Assembly (NCBI RefSeq): GCF_963678635.1
Contig: NC_087063.1
Coordinates: 56,477,259 to 56,541,258 of the forward strand
Reading direction: 5' to 3'
From: Symsagittifera roscoffensis
Taxonomy: Eukaryota; Xenacoelomorpha; Acoela; Convolutidae
DNA: 64,000 nt
A model generated the notes under the pieces. That model had not been told where the DNA came from and ran no database searches. It saw only the letters and a program-made list of their open reading frames with translations. Below, in pieces: positions 43,080 through 54,254 of the stretch. The position numbers and the translations under genes were made by a program. The first letter of the stretch is position 1. Each line of letters starts with the position of its first letter.

Positions 43080-44651
43080 ATGGCAGGAATGTTCGGCACC
43101 ACAGCGACTAACTTTGGAGCCTTCGTGCAGGAGATACTGGGCATGCCCATCAGCCTGCTCTTGGCTTTATATCTGGTCTACCCCAGATACTTGTTCAACA
43201 TGGGCCCAGCGTACATGTTTAGTCGAGGAGGAGAGACACTTCGGGTTGATGGGTATCTGGCACTAGTGCTCTTGACCCATGGGGAATTGGTGTCGTTTCA
43301 TCGATTGATGGAATATGGGGAGCCCTTGTCAATGGGGAAGGTCCACTCGAGTATCGAAACCTACTCCTACAAGTGTGCCGCGGGGTTGAAGACGCTGTTA
43401 GTGCAATACCTCATGATGCAGAATCGGCTCATGACGGGTGAAGAGAAGTCCCCAAAATCGAGAGAAGAATGGAAGAAGATGAATGGAGGGTTGCCTCTGT
43501 TGACGGACCTGTGCCTGGCAATGAGGTCGGACCCGATGGGGATAATCCGGGGTCTAGAGGAGGTGGTAACCTGCATTTACGGTCCAGCAGTGACGTACGC
43601 ATTCCCAGAACCCCTGGTAACAACGTATCGTTACTCTGTAACGCACTTGAGTCTTATCAGCGTACTGGATGGGACGGCGCTCAATTGGTGTCAGCAGGAG
43701 GTGCTCAGGGCACAAATGAGCAATACGGTACTCTTTGGAAAAGTGAAAGATGCCGAGTTGATAGTGTACAACTTCAGGGGACAGATGCAATGTAGAATGG
43801 GAGGCAAACGCGAGGGCCCCATCGAGACATATCCCAAGTTCTGGAACTTGAACCCACTGACAGCAGACGGACGAGAGATCTTGAGGATTCCTACTTGGAA
43901 GGAAAGCTTTGCACTGGTTAAGAGGGAGCTGGAGGCCATAATGGAGAAAGAAATCCTGCCAGCCACCATGCCTGAGTTCCCGATAGTCAGGAGGATGACC
44001 TTGGGAATGAACAGCCCCTTAGTAGTTCCATCCATAATGGCGAGGATGACAACGGAGGAAATGCAGAAAAACTTCACTGATGGCTGGGACCCCCTGTTCG
44101 TCGGCTACACGGCGGCGGTTTACTTCCACACTAGCGAGGCGAAGATAAATTCGTGGACGACGCAAGCAAAAAAAATGAGAGGCTCGCAGCCCCCCGGATT
44201 TGAGGTGCGAAAGGTCTTGAGAGCTCTTGAGCAGGAGGGACTTGAGAACATGCTACCAATATGGGATGATGGCAGGATGATCATGATGGAGGGGCATGTT
44301 GCATTGGTGGACGACATGAAATTCGCGACAAGAAAGTATAGGGCACCCTATGGCTTAGAACAGGTGGAAATGAGACAGGAGGGAAAAGAACTGGATGCAG
44401 CAGGTCAACTGTACGTGGCCCTGACGGAGTACAAGAAATTGGACCCGGCGACACCATCACCACTGTCAGTGGATACACCTGGAGACAAGAGGAGTGGACC
44501 CGTGGAAGACCGGTTCAAAAGAATTCTCGAGAGAAGAAGAACTGAGTCAGAAGAAGAGAGTATGGATGAAACTCTCAGCGAAGCCGGTGAGGACATGGAA
44601 GTGGGGAATACGCCTGAACCAAGACCATCAGGGGAGGAGCTCACCACTTAA
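43080..44651 (+). CDS. R1 ORF4: conserved cargo protein, 523 aa
   Basis: An intact frame from ATG 43,080. A hydrophobic stretch near residues 20-45 (MPISLLLALYLVYPRYLF) is followed by a mixed globular region with GLPLLTDLCLAMRSDPMGII, VTCIYGPAVTYAFPEP, LISVLDGTALNW and MTLGMNSPLVVPSIMARMT, and an acidic/Arg-rich tail. R2 ORF4 aligns along most of it (MPLLTDLAVMMRIDPLALIH, VVYGPVMSFAFPD, LISVVDCSVLNW). I recognise no domain. The single hydrophobic region is not enough to call an envelope protein. Confidence 0.6.
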   Translation: MAGMFGTTATNFGAFVQEILGMPISLLLALYLVYPRYLFNMGPAYMFSRGGETLRVDGYLALVLLTHGELVSFHRLMEYGEPLSMGKVHSSIETYSYKCAAGLKTLLVQYLMMQNRLMTGEEKSPKSREEWKKMNGGLPLLTDLCLAMRSDPMGIIRGLEEVVTCIYGPAVTYAFPEPLVTTYRYSVTHLSLISVLDGTALNWCQQEVLRAQMSNTVLFGKVKDAELIVYNFRGQMQCRMGGKREGPIETYPKFWNLNPLTADGREILRIPTWKESFALVKRELEAIMEKEILPATMPEFPIVRRMTLGMNSPLVVPSIMARMTTEEMQKNFTDGWDPLFVGYTAAVYFHTSEAKINSWTTQAKKMRGSQPPGFEVRKVLRALEQEGLENMLPIWDDGRMIMMEGHVALVDDMKFATRKYRAPYGLEQVEMRQEGKELDAAGQLYVALTEYKKLDPATPSPLSVDTPGDKRSGPVEDRFKRILERRRTESEEESMDETLSEAGEDMEVGNTPEPRPSGEELTT

Positions 44652-44666
44652 GAGCTGTTGTAAGAC

Positions 44667-45305
44667 TTGAGCGAGGAGAATTGGGCAGATACTGCCACTC
44701 CACCTCTGACCCCGTCCCCGCGGAAGAATCTGGAATTGCCATTGGCGAGCGAGACCTCCAATATGGGGATGATACTCTTGAGCTCGGAGGAAAGGGAAAA
44801 GAATACTTTCGAAGGAAATAGGGACATGTTCCTGGGGTCTCTGAAGGACGATGCTTGGCAGGAGTTCTTGAAGGAATTCAATCAAGAAGTGGGCAGCGAG
44901 GCGACGCTGGACAAATTCAAGGAGGAACTGTGGGACACAGTTGTGAAGTTTGGAGAACCGCTTCTGATAGGAACGGGCCTGGATGAGAAGGCGAGAAAGG
45001 AGCTGCTGAACAAGCTGATAGAGCTGAGGAATTCACGATCAAAGACTAGAGAAGAAAAATGTGAAGACAGCTCTACTCTGAAACAAAAAAATGTAGATAA
45101 AATAGTTGATGATATAAAAGGGGATAAGGTTGGGACTAGTAATATGATTAAAAGTACTAATATCCTTAAGGCTCGAGCAGGGGGGAGGCAAGAGTTGGAA
45201 GGGTCGGAGGCAGACGGAGAGGTAATCAGTGATGATAACCACAACACCCTCAAGCAGAGATGTGAAGACTCGCAAGAGGAAGAGAGAAGTAGAGGGATTG
45301 AGTAG
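44667..45305 (+). CDS. R1 ORF5: conserved cargo protein
   Basis: In the same frame as ORF4, after TAA at 44,649 and another at 44,658, with no ATG until MGMILLSSEE; it may have been part of an ORF4-ORF5 polyprotein. An acidic Pro-rich start is followed by RDMFLGSLKDDAWQEFLKEF, matching the RVSFLSTLPEEEWERSQSEL region of R2 ORF5, then a Lys/Glu-rich tail. No known domain. Confidence 0.5.
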   Translation: MSEENWADTATPPLTPSPRKNLELPLASETSNMGMILLSSEEREKNTFEGNRDMFLGSLKDDAWQEFLKEFNQEVGSEATLDKFKEELWDTVVKFGEPLLIGTGLDEKARKELLNKLIELRNSRSKTREEKCEDSSTLKQKNVDKIVDDIKGDKVGTSNMIKSTNILKARAGGRQELEGSEADGEVISDDNHNTLKQRCEDSQEEERSRGIE

Positions 45306-48300
45306 TCCTTCAGTGGATGCTGTCTCAGAAGGAAACTTGAGAGAGACGGCGCCCATGGTTTTGGCGCGATGCAAGACGGCGGCATACAAGAGCAACACGG
45401 AGCTCAGAAGACCACTCGAAGTAGAGAGGGAAATAGAGGCTTCCACCAGTTCGACATCGGAGGAAGACTTCAAACCCCACAAGATAAACGTGAAGAGAGG
45501 TTCAACGAGCGGACAGACATGGGAAGTGGATGTCGGCAAGGAATGGGTCTCGAAGGGACACCAGGCCACGGGGAAGCAAGTGACGAGTGATCCACTGGAG
45601 ATGAACAAGACGAGGAACACCTCCCGGACATGGTGGGTGGCCCTCGAGACATTGAAGGAAATGGAAGACTGCTTGAAGAAGTTGGACAGTGGAGTAGCTC
45701 GCAAACGACGCAATTGGGCCACCCAGCAAAAGGCTGAGGTTAACAAGATAGAATTGGCGAATCAGCTGAAGAGGTCCTGGCAGAACTTAATGAAGGATCA
45801 TTTTGAAGAGGCAATGAGGACACCCTCATCAGCACCGCCATTGATGGCGAATCCCTTCGTTAGAACCGCAGGAAAATTGATGTTCACCTGGAGTCTGGTG
45901 GGAATAGAGTTGGAGACATTGACCTCGTATGACAAGTTGAAGTTGGGAAGCAAGAAGCTAGATGTGTATCAAGCACTGATGCAACACGTGGCCAGGGATA
46001 ATTCAGGCTTGAGCCTGGCTAGGAGGAAGGATGCCACATGTTTTTTGAGATGGATAATATCAATAAAGTCTGACAGCACCATCTTGGCGTGCCACCAAAG
46101 AGCAAGCGGAAGTAAAACCGTGGAAAAAAGAGTCTCAACGATCATCTTAAACGTATATCAGAGTACTGGAATAGAAAAGGAAGATGGTTCCAGACTATCC
46201 CTAGAGAACCACAGAAAGCTGGACAAGGTACGGAGATTTTATAATAAAAAGTTCGAAGAAGAACATGATGTTCACCGTAACCTGGCCTCGCCAGAGCAGT
46301 ACTCGAGACTCAGTGAGAAAGGGGAATACCAATACGTGTCGGGAGTGATGGGGATAGCCTACAACCCCTTCTTAGACTCAGAAACTGGAGGTGCTCACAG
46401 GAACCACGAGGTAGCGGAGCTGCTGAAGTTTTGGACAGAAAAAATAGTGGAAATAGACGCAGTGGAGAAAGAGAGGCCGAGCCTGGGCCTGATTCTTGAG
46501 AAAACATCGGAGGTGGTGAGCATACCGCGCTCGAACAAGAGAATTGAAGTGAACATGGGTGATGGCAATGGCTTGTTGATCACGAACTTGGGAGTGGTAT
46601 GGAAGTTACTAAGACCCTCCTGGTGCCCACATCCCCACGCGAGTCTGATCGAGGAAACCACCGAGCGAGTGAGGTTAGCACCAACGGAAGATGAATATTT
46701 GGCAAAGTTGAGTGTGGTGCACAAACTAATCTCACCTCAGATGCAGGAGTCAGGCGAAAAGACGAACAATCTCGGGTCAGCAAAGAAGATGGAGCCGGGT
46801 AGCTGTCTGGATTCGACGTGTGGGAATGGAGAGCACACCTGCGATGGACGGTCATGTGTCAGGATACTGTCCTTTCAAAAAGAAGATCTGGTTACTTGGT
46901 TTGAAGACATCACGGAAAGGGAGAAAAGTGAATTGCAAATAGTGGCGGAGTGTTACGCGAGAACTACGGTGAATATAGCGACAGCTCTCGGATTCTTCTC
47001 GAGAATGTGTAGTCTGCAGTCACTGGAGAGGCTAGAGTCTGAACACCATTTAGTGACGGCGTTGAGCGTAGAGTCACGGCCTGGGGTGTTGCAGGTGACT
47101 CAAAAACACATCCGGAGCTGGAAGGTTGGTCTCGAGGCGGAAATGGGGTTTCCCATGAGCGAAGCTTATGGCCTGCCATTGAACGCAAAATTCCTGATAG
47201 GGTCAATGATGGCCAATTTGTGCGGAAGCCACTACCCACTGCACATGGAGATGGTGGAAGCATCCAGCCAGAGAGTACTGGTGGACAAGGCTTTCTCAGT
47301 GCCCAAGTGCGTGAGGTTGGCTCGGATATCGCATCACTCGCACAAGTTGTTGAGGAAAATTAGAGGGACAGTACCGAAAGAGTTGAGAGACGACTTGAGT
47401 GAAATCTGGGGAGAAGAGCTTTTGAAGTTGGAAAGTGAGAACATAAGCGATCACGAGAGACAAAACGTGATCGGAAAACCTGTGGGGGTGCTCCAAACAT
47501 GAAAAAGAACAGCACGATGCATGAGAAAATGATGGAGCTTGAGCCTCTCTTGGAAGCCTCGGGGGAGCGTAATCTCAGGAGCATTGAGATCACCCATGGA
47601 GAATGCCCATGCCACTGTTTGGCACAAACGGTGTGGTATCCAGATCACAAGAACCTCTGCCTGGTGTGGGATATGGAAGAAATTCGGTCGATCGGATTAC
47701 CGGATCACCGGCAGAAGGTGACGCTCTTAGTAGTGAGTACGATGCTGGCTCTGAGATGGATAGAAGAGAATATAACGAAGTATCGGGAAGCGAAGACGCC
47801 AACGGCTGAATCAATATATGCGATAGACTACAGCAGGAGACTCGAGTTGTTTGAGACTGCGTGCAAAGTATTCGCCATACCAACGGAAGTCAGACACGTA
47901 TGGAGCCGCTTGAGGTACTTTCCATGGTTTCGAGCGACACTGACGTCTTGGTTATACATGACAACGAAAGATCACATGAAAAAGCATCAAAAGGAGTATC
48001 GACAGTTCCAGGCCGAGATTGGGCCGGAAGCTTAAGAGACCCCTGTTAACCCATCGAAATGCGATCACGACAGGATGGAAGAGAGTGGGTAAAATGTCTA
48101 GAGACAATACCAAAGCGAGGGAATCGATACTAGAGGAGGACTTGGCGAAGAACGTGAGCTTGAGCCTGCACAACTCCTTTTGTTTGAACCGGGAATCTAG
48201 GGTGAAGGCACTACCCAACCAGGCAAAGAGGTTGCAGGAGCAAAGGGAATGGATGCGATCCTATGAACAGCTGAAGGCTTGGGAAGAGATCGTGATTAGC

Positions 48301-48387
48301 TCCGATGATGAAGGAGAACTGTTGAGACAGTTTGCCGTATCTAGTACTTCAGGCTGCGGCACCTCCAAGGCGAAGAGTGCGAGATGA
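45232..48387 (+). pseudogene. R1 ORF6: large conserved cargo protein, two frameshifts
   Basis: Three consecutive pieces in different frames (45,232-47,502; 47,499-48,035; 48,019-48,387) align end to end with the single R2 ORF6. Landmarks: KRSWQNLMKDHFEEAMRTP; YQYVSGVMGIAYNPFLD; LLRPSWCPHPHASLIEE; a Cys/His cluster CLDSTCGNGEHTCDGRSC; FSVPKCVRLARISHHSHKLL; HGECPCHCLAQTVWYPDHKN; VSLSLHNSFCLNRES. The Cys/His clusters suggest zinc binding. Intact length would be about 1,040 aa. No family recognised. The breaks near 47,497 and 48,025 are single-base indels relative to R2. Confidence 0.65.
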
Positions 48388-48815
48388 GCGGATGGTTCGA
48401 ATGGATCTTGAGTCTTGAGAGGGAAGGGGGGCTTGAGTGTGGATCCGGGTGAAACCTGGGTTCACGAAAAAGAAATTTTAACGAATCAGATATTGTTATT
48501 AATATGCTATATTTACTATATAAATCAAAATGCTGCATGACAATTTCCTGATTGAATGGGACAAAAGAAATTTCAAATAATTGTCTTGAAAAGCGAGAAT
48601 TCAAGGATGCAGGTGTGTGCAGATTTTGATTGCTGTTTAGCGATAGTGTGAAAATTTTACATGGCCGTGAATTTTGGGGTGTAGATAAGCTTAAGTCTGC
48701 TGCAAACTTCTGTAAATGACCACTGGCAATGTACCTTGAGCAACACTCGGTTTTCTGGGACTCACTGGCAGACGACAGCACGCGATGAGGACATCGATCT
48801 TGAGTCCGGGGAGTA
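48388..48815 (+). other. R1 3' untranslated region and polypurine tract
   Basis: Noncoding, AT-rich, ending in TCCGGGGAGTA (48,805-48,815) immediately before the LTR. This is the plus-strand primer for reverse transcription. The identical 11-mer precedes the R2 LTR. Confidence 0.75.
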
Positions 48816-49720
48816 TGTGCCAGTCGGTCATATTTGGAAGTTTGACCTTGAGAAAAGCAAGAGCACTTAATTTTGGAGTGAAATTTAATTTTCCAAAAAT
48901 TCGAATGGAGCCTGTCATGCACGATTTTCTCGCGATAACCGAAAACCGAAAAAGAGAAATCAGAACGATCGAGTAACAATCGCGGGAAAGTTGCCAGATA
49001 AAACAGTGGGAAATTGCTATTTGCAATTTCCGTCACAATAAAACTAGAGTAGAGCTGTCCCATCTGAAAAAGAGACAAGCATATTCCCGAGAACTGGACT
49101 ATCATTACTCGATTGGATTGTTATTCGAATTGGACTAGAGTGAATCTTCGGTGGAAAGGTGGACAGCTTGAGTGTCCCAATGGTTCACGAGAAACTATAT
49201 TCTAGAGTTAAAACTTGTCCTTGTTATTGAAACTGATAAACATTAAACTCATTTAGTTACATTATTTAATTCTCGAGTTGCTGACCAACTTAATTACTCC
49301 CAGTTCTTGAGCGTGCTACGATGTGAGTACTCAATTTAAATTTCTAGAGTGTGTTTTATGATTGTTATGTTGAGGTAAGGCGAGTTTTAGGTTGATCCAT
49401 CTGAAATGGATCAAAGTTCCACTGTCTAATACAAAGTAACTTAACGGATTGTTCCGACCCGGTTTTTAACGGCGTTCATGTATTTTGGGTATCTAGAGAC
49501 CTAAATATGGGGAAGTTATTATTTCTAGAGTGGGGGGATAATTTGGTAGTAGCCTTTAAGCTGTAACGGGTCGTAGTCTCATGTCACAAGCGAACCGAAT
49601 TGGCTCCGACTGATTTGAGGTAGAAAAACACAAGAGATAGTGTCCCTGACTCTTGAGCCAATGGTTATAGGGCCTATTTTTCTTAAGCCTCATGTGTGAC
49701 TACAGTAGACGAATGTTACA
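48816..49720 (+). repeat. R1 3' LTR (905 bp)
   Basis: Same ends and length as the 5' LTR; about 16 substitutions and no indels by eye. AATAAA at 49,037-49,042. Confidence 0.95.
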
Positions 49721-49950
49721 AATCATATCGAGAAGAAGCATAATTTTTGTCAACATAATGTTAAATTTTGAAAGCGCACTCCAAGAGAAGGTAAAAAAAT
49801 GCATTTTAATTAAAATCATAGAGAAAAAACTTTGAATAATAATTTTTACTGAATCTGAATTTTCTATACAATAAATGTAAAAAAACATCTATTCAAAATT
49901 TAACAGTTTGTTCATCACTATTCTTGATCTGTCATTTTGTTTTTTTACGA
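49721..49950 (+). pseudogene. rest of cassette unit 5 after R1
   Basis: Resumes the interrupted zinc-finger exon (ATCATATCGAGAAGAAGCAT) and its donor-like end AAGAGAAG|GTAAAA. The following intron-like sequence is CAGTTTGTTCATCACT. Array homology fades near 49,950. Confidence 0.65.
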
Positions 49951-52739
49951 GTTCTGATTGATGATAAAACGAGCAAAAAATGGGTTCAAATTGTCTTGAA
50001 ATTTTTAATGGAAATCGATCCGAAAATCTTTTATCTACAGTAAAAACTCCCTTCGTTGCAAGCTTGCGGAGATTTTGTTGCGATAAGTTTGTAATCAAAG
50101 TGAATAACAGATGCTAATGAGTGCATAAGTTTCTGTTGAACTATTGTAAAAAAATTAGATATTTATAAAACATCTTCTAATTAATACTTCTAATTACATC
50201 TGCCTTATTACTTTTTTAAAGTTTTCCTTGTTAAGGGCTTGTAAAAGTGTTCATAGAGTAGTGCAGTTTTAAGCAGATAATGAGGGTTGAATTATACAGA
50301 ATAATGATTTTCTACTGTTTTTTGACAATTTCAGAAAAGAAATTGATAACTGGCCTGAAAAAGATGAAAAAAATTATATGTATTTGCTAATTTTTGATAA
50401 CTTCAACTTAATACATCAATCTTAACCAAAAATTTACTTCTAAAAAAACTTAGAGTTGAAACAGCAACAGACAGTTATCAGGTTGAGAAAATCATTTGAT
50501 GTTTTTAGAAAAAGAATCGTGGTAATATTTCTAGTTGGGATTTTTGAATGTACGTTGAAATGATACATTTTTCCATCTAAAATTCATTTTTGAAGTACAT
50601 TTTTCAAACTGGATTAACTTGGAAGATATTAGATGAAGCGGAAACTGAAAAAATACTAAATTGAGCTAGAAACTGCATTTAATTCATTAGAAGTTTTGAG
50701 ATATTTTCATTCAAATTTAGCTTTTAAACTATATGTTGACAAAAAATCCAACATTAAAAATCTCAAAGATTTATTATTATGTGTAATTTATTGAAAAATT
50801 TGGTATAATCATATGAAAATTCAGATTTTTTGAGGATAATTTTAGTGAAACAAGCCCAACTCCGCTATTTCTTGGAAGAAGACACATGAGACATAAATCA
50901 AAAAAAATTTATAAGATCTACATTTTAAATCTTTAGATTTAAAAAAAATTGATTTAGAAAGATTTTTGAGATAATATTTTGAAACTTGCTGACAATTTCT
51001 AAGCAAACTAATACTTTAGCAGACGCAGATGAAGGATCTCTTAATTATATGAAATTTAAGAGGAAAACTTTCAATTACAAACACAGAAAAGATTTTGTTT
51101 TGCTTAGCTTCAATTTTTTTTCAATTACAAAATTAGGTAGAACTATAATTTTTTGCGTAATAAATTTCGAAAAATAATTCAATTGTTACGGTTTGCACTT
51201 CCCTTTCCTTTTCTAAGTCAATTTTTCTAGAAAGCGTTCTTTTAGAATCATTTAGATGTTGCAGAAAGTAGGAACTAGGTCCACTTGCGATTTCTACTTC
51301 CGATGGTTTTCAAGTTATAAGCAAAAGAGCTGCTCCTAAATTGTTCTAAGAAATCAACGTAAAATTACAAATTTAAATTCTCACTTTTTACATGTATTTT
51401 TGAATACTTTAACTAGCACCGATTCTTTCTCACTTAAATTTTTTTGAGAGAAATTCCGACAAAAGTAAAAAATATACGCTTTACTATGTGCAAAAAAAAA
51501 GATATTTATTGATTCCAAAAGTTGTATATTTGCTGAAATAGGTTACTGTATCAACTGAAAAACAAGGGAACTTAAAGGATAACATGTACAAGTTATATGT
51601 TAATAATCAGACGTTAGCAATTCTAATTTTACCTCTGCCATTAAGTTCAATTGATACTAGTTTCTCCCAAATTCCCCTGTTCTGGCTAAGTTTTGTTGCA
51701 AAGTGGATTCGAAAGCAAGAATAATGTATGAGCAGAAAGCAAGAAAAACCTTGTTTAAACAAAAAAAAATCTAAGGAAAAATCAAGACAATTTTGTTGTA
51801 GAAGCCACAGAGAGTTAATCATCATTTTTGAAGAAAATTTTGTTGAATTTCATCCAATCTAGTATACCTTTACACCATTTTTAGTCAATTTTGACGGTAA
51901 ATTGTTCTTTTTTTGCCAAACCTATTATTATTATCAACGTGAGAAACTTCTCAGAAGTAATTTTTGTTCATTTTTGGGTTAAGCATCGAGGAAAAATCGA
52001 GAAGGAGTTAGATCAAGGAGTTTGATCTACAAATTTCAATAATTTTTGCTCTTATTGTTCATTTGAATTGAAATTTTTGGATAGATGTGATCAATTTTTA
52101 GTTTACTTTCTCAAAAATGACGAACATAATTATTTTCCCGAGAAATCGGAAGTTTCAATATTGATTCTGCTATTATGAGCTCTATTTGTTCAGAGCCTTT
52201 AATAAAATTTTTTGTTGGTCAAATTAGGGTAAACTTTATTATATTTCAATATTAGGGTAAACTTTATCAGATTTCAAACTTTATATTATCCATATTTCCA
52301 TTCATATTTTTTGTATCACTGTCTCGACATGATGCCAATTAAAATACAATTTGAGCCTAATTTTGAATTCTACACGTATGTATAGTTTTTCAAATAGATC
52401 AGAAGCAACAAAAAATTTGTCAATACCTTGAGATTTCTGCAATTCTTTCTAAAAATTTGAAATTTTTGCAATTTCTTCAAAAAACTCAAAAGTTTTGCAT
52501 TTTTTCCAAAAACTTGGCTTTTTTTTCGAAGTTTCAGTAGTTTCAACGTAGTATCAGTTAGATTAAGTATTGTTTTAAAAAATTAAACTCATCTAAAAAA
52601 ATAGTTATTGAAGCAAAATCTTATCGTGTTTTGAGGTTTTTTGAAAAAAAAATTGATTTTTTTGATGAAAATTCCAAGTTTTGCACATCTTACTATTGAC
52701 TTATCCTAAACCAAAAAAAATCAGTACACAAACTACACG
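49951..52739. other. AT-rich stretch, no gene recognised
   Basis: Frames of up to 72 codons on both strands without motifs. A 28-bp direct repeat containing ATTAGGGTAAACTTTAT occurs at about 52,225 and 52,253. Most of the right half of the inverted-repeat element is therefore decayed. Confidence 0.5.
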
Positions 52740-53050
52740 TAATACTCACAAATTACATAGCGCGTGGTGAGATTTGCGAAAAACAAGACATTTCCACAAA
52801 AAATTCAATAAATTGCCGTTTTTCTCACCACTCTCTTACCATCACACTGAAACCTTACCATTCCGAATCTTAAGACATTGGGAAACCTATTCCCTATCTT
52901 AATGAGTTCTTAATTCCCTAAACTGAACCCTTATGCATAGGGAAATCTATACACTACCTTAAAACATGGTAAGATCGGGCGCCAAAACTTTTCTCAAGAT
53001 TTCCATCACACTGAAGCCTTACCATTCCCTATTTTAACAAAATCTTTACA
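52740..53050 (-). repeat. partial extra copy of the inverted repeat
   Basis: CACTCTCTTACCATCACACTG, the CCTATTCCCTATCTTAATGAG-type lines and GATCGGGCGCCAAAA repeat the 53,450-53,690 part of the right repeat in direct orientation, with many differences. Confidence 0.6.
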
Positions 53051-53054
53051 CTAA

Positions 53055-53868
53055 TGAACCATGCAGTCGCAACTTATGAACAAACTAAAAAATGACTGAG
53101 CTATTTTTATCCTAAGCGGGAAGTTAACTGTGATGGAATACATACTAATCCTCTAAACTTGTAGGAGACTATGTAGTAAAACTGCGTACGATGCTGTAAA
53201 TTAATACATTTTCTCGGTAATTTTTTTTAAATGCTACTTTTGGGTTAACAAATTATTGTTTATTGTAGGAAACTATTTAGAATCTAGAACATCAGCAAAA
53301 TCGGGTTCCAAAATTTTTTTGAAACTTACCCTCTCACCACCTAAAACTATGAAAAACACTGCAAAAACCATTCTCACGTAACACACCAAAAATATTTAAC
53401 CATTATGTAACACGCGCCGAAATTTTTGCGATGAACTAGACAATACCACACAAAGTTCAAAAATAACGTTTTTCTTACCATTCTCTTACCATCACTCAAA
53501 CCATGAAACGTCACCAAATCTGTTCCCTATCTTATTACATTGGGAAATCTTTTCCCAATCTTAAAGAGTTCGTATTTTCCAGCAATAAATTTCTAATAAT
53601 AAACAATAAATTTCTAATACATAGTGAAATCTATACACTATCCTAATACATGGAACTTCGGGCGCCAAAAAAAAATCTTACAATCTGAAACTTACCATCT
53701 GAATCCTGGTATTTTAATACAGTGGGAAACATATTCCCTATCTTAATACATTGGGAAATACATTCGCTATGTTAATACATGGGGGATGACCGGATACTCT
53801 CTAACCTATGTTCATACATGGGGTCATGAGCCCCCCGGATTATTTGGCTCCAACATATACTACTTGCG
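53055..53868 (-). repeat. right inverted repeat, about 0.8 kb
   Basis: Reverse complement of 2,975-3,770 (see there). The outer end fades near 53,870, past CAACATATACTACTTG. Confidence 0.8.
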
Positions 53869-54254
53869 AGCTTCTACTTAAACTTTTTTTCTTCATTCGA
53901 TCCTGGTGTGTTAATTCGGTATCTATCACCATCCAGTTGCTTTCGTTAATTTTTGTGTTTTTAATGCTTGTTGCGATACTTCTTTTTCATATCATTATCA
54001 ATCAGATGGGGCGCTGCACTGGTCATAAGTTTTCTACCCAATTCTTTCACAGCCTATAGACAAAACCCGATTTGCATTTGGCATAACAACAACACCAATA
54101 CCAGCAGCCAGAGCGCCAAAGCCACTACCGCGTTGTGGTTAATTTCCAGGGAAATGAGGAAGTGAAGCCTGCTTTGCATAATACTGTTCCGTTTGTTTTC
54201 AAGCAAAGCGCTTGACTTTCAGAGTCAACACTTTTTTAACAGTTTCTGCAAAGG
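53869..54254 (-). pseudogene. possible Maverick minor-capsid remnant
   Basis: On the minus strand a damaged frame reads KQTEQYYAKQASLPHFPGN, a stop, then PQRGSGFGALAAGIGVVVMP. The Arg/Gly-rich plus small-hydrophobic pattern recalls the short structural proteins encoded next to Maverick capsid genes. If so, it and the capsid remnant at 1,600-2,870 belong to one outer Maverick split by the inverted-repeat element. Weak, motif-level evidence. Confidence 0.3.

Larger units (their letters stand above)
26537..49720 (+). mobile_element. R1: giant Ty3/gypsy LTR retrotransposon, 23.2 kb
   Basis: Two direct 905-bp LTRs (TGTGCC...GTTACA) bound 21.4 kb. In order the interior holds a 2.8-kb repeat-rich leader, gag-protease-RT-RNase H-integrase, a macro-domain ORF, and ORF1-ORF6. 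The array gives the empty site: GGAATTCAATAATCATATCG at unit 2. Around R1 the flanks end AACAAT and restart AATCATATCG, so at least AAT is duplicated; a 4-5-bp duplication cannot be confirmed. By eye the LTRs differ at about 16 of 905 positions (1.8%), consistent with a fairly young insertion. Interior GC is clearly higher than in the AT-rich host element. Ty3/gypsy elements are usually 5-10 kb, so the size and about 10 kb of extra ORFs are exceptional. Confidence 0.95.

Noticed and set aside
43080-44651. ORF4 as a retroviral envelope
   Set aside because: No signal peptide, no furin-like site followed by a fusion peptide, and no C-terminal membrane anchor is visible.
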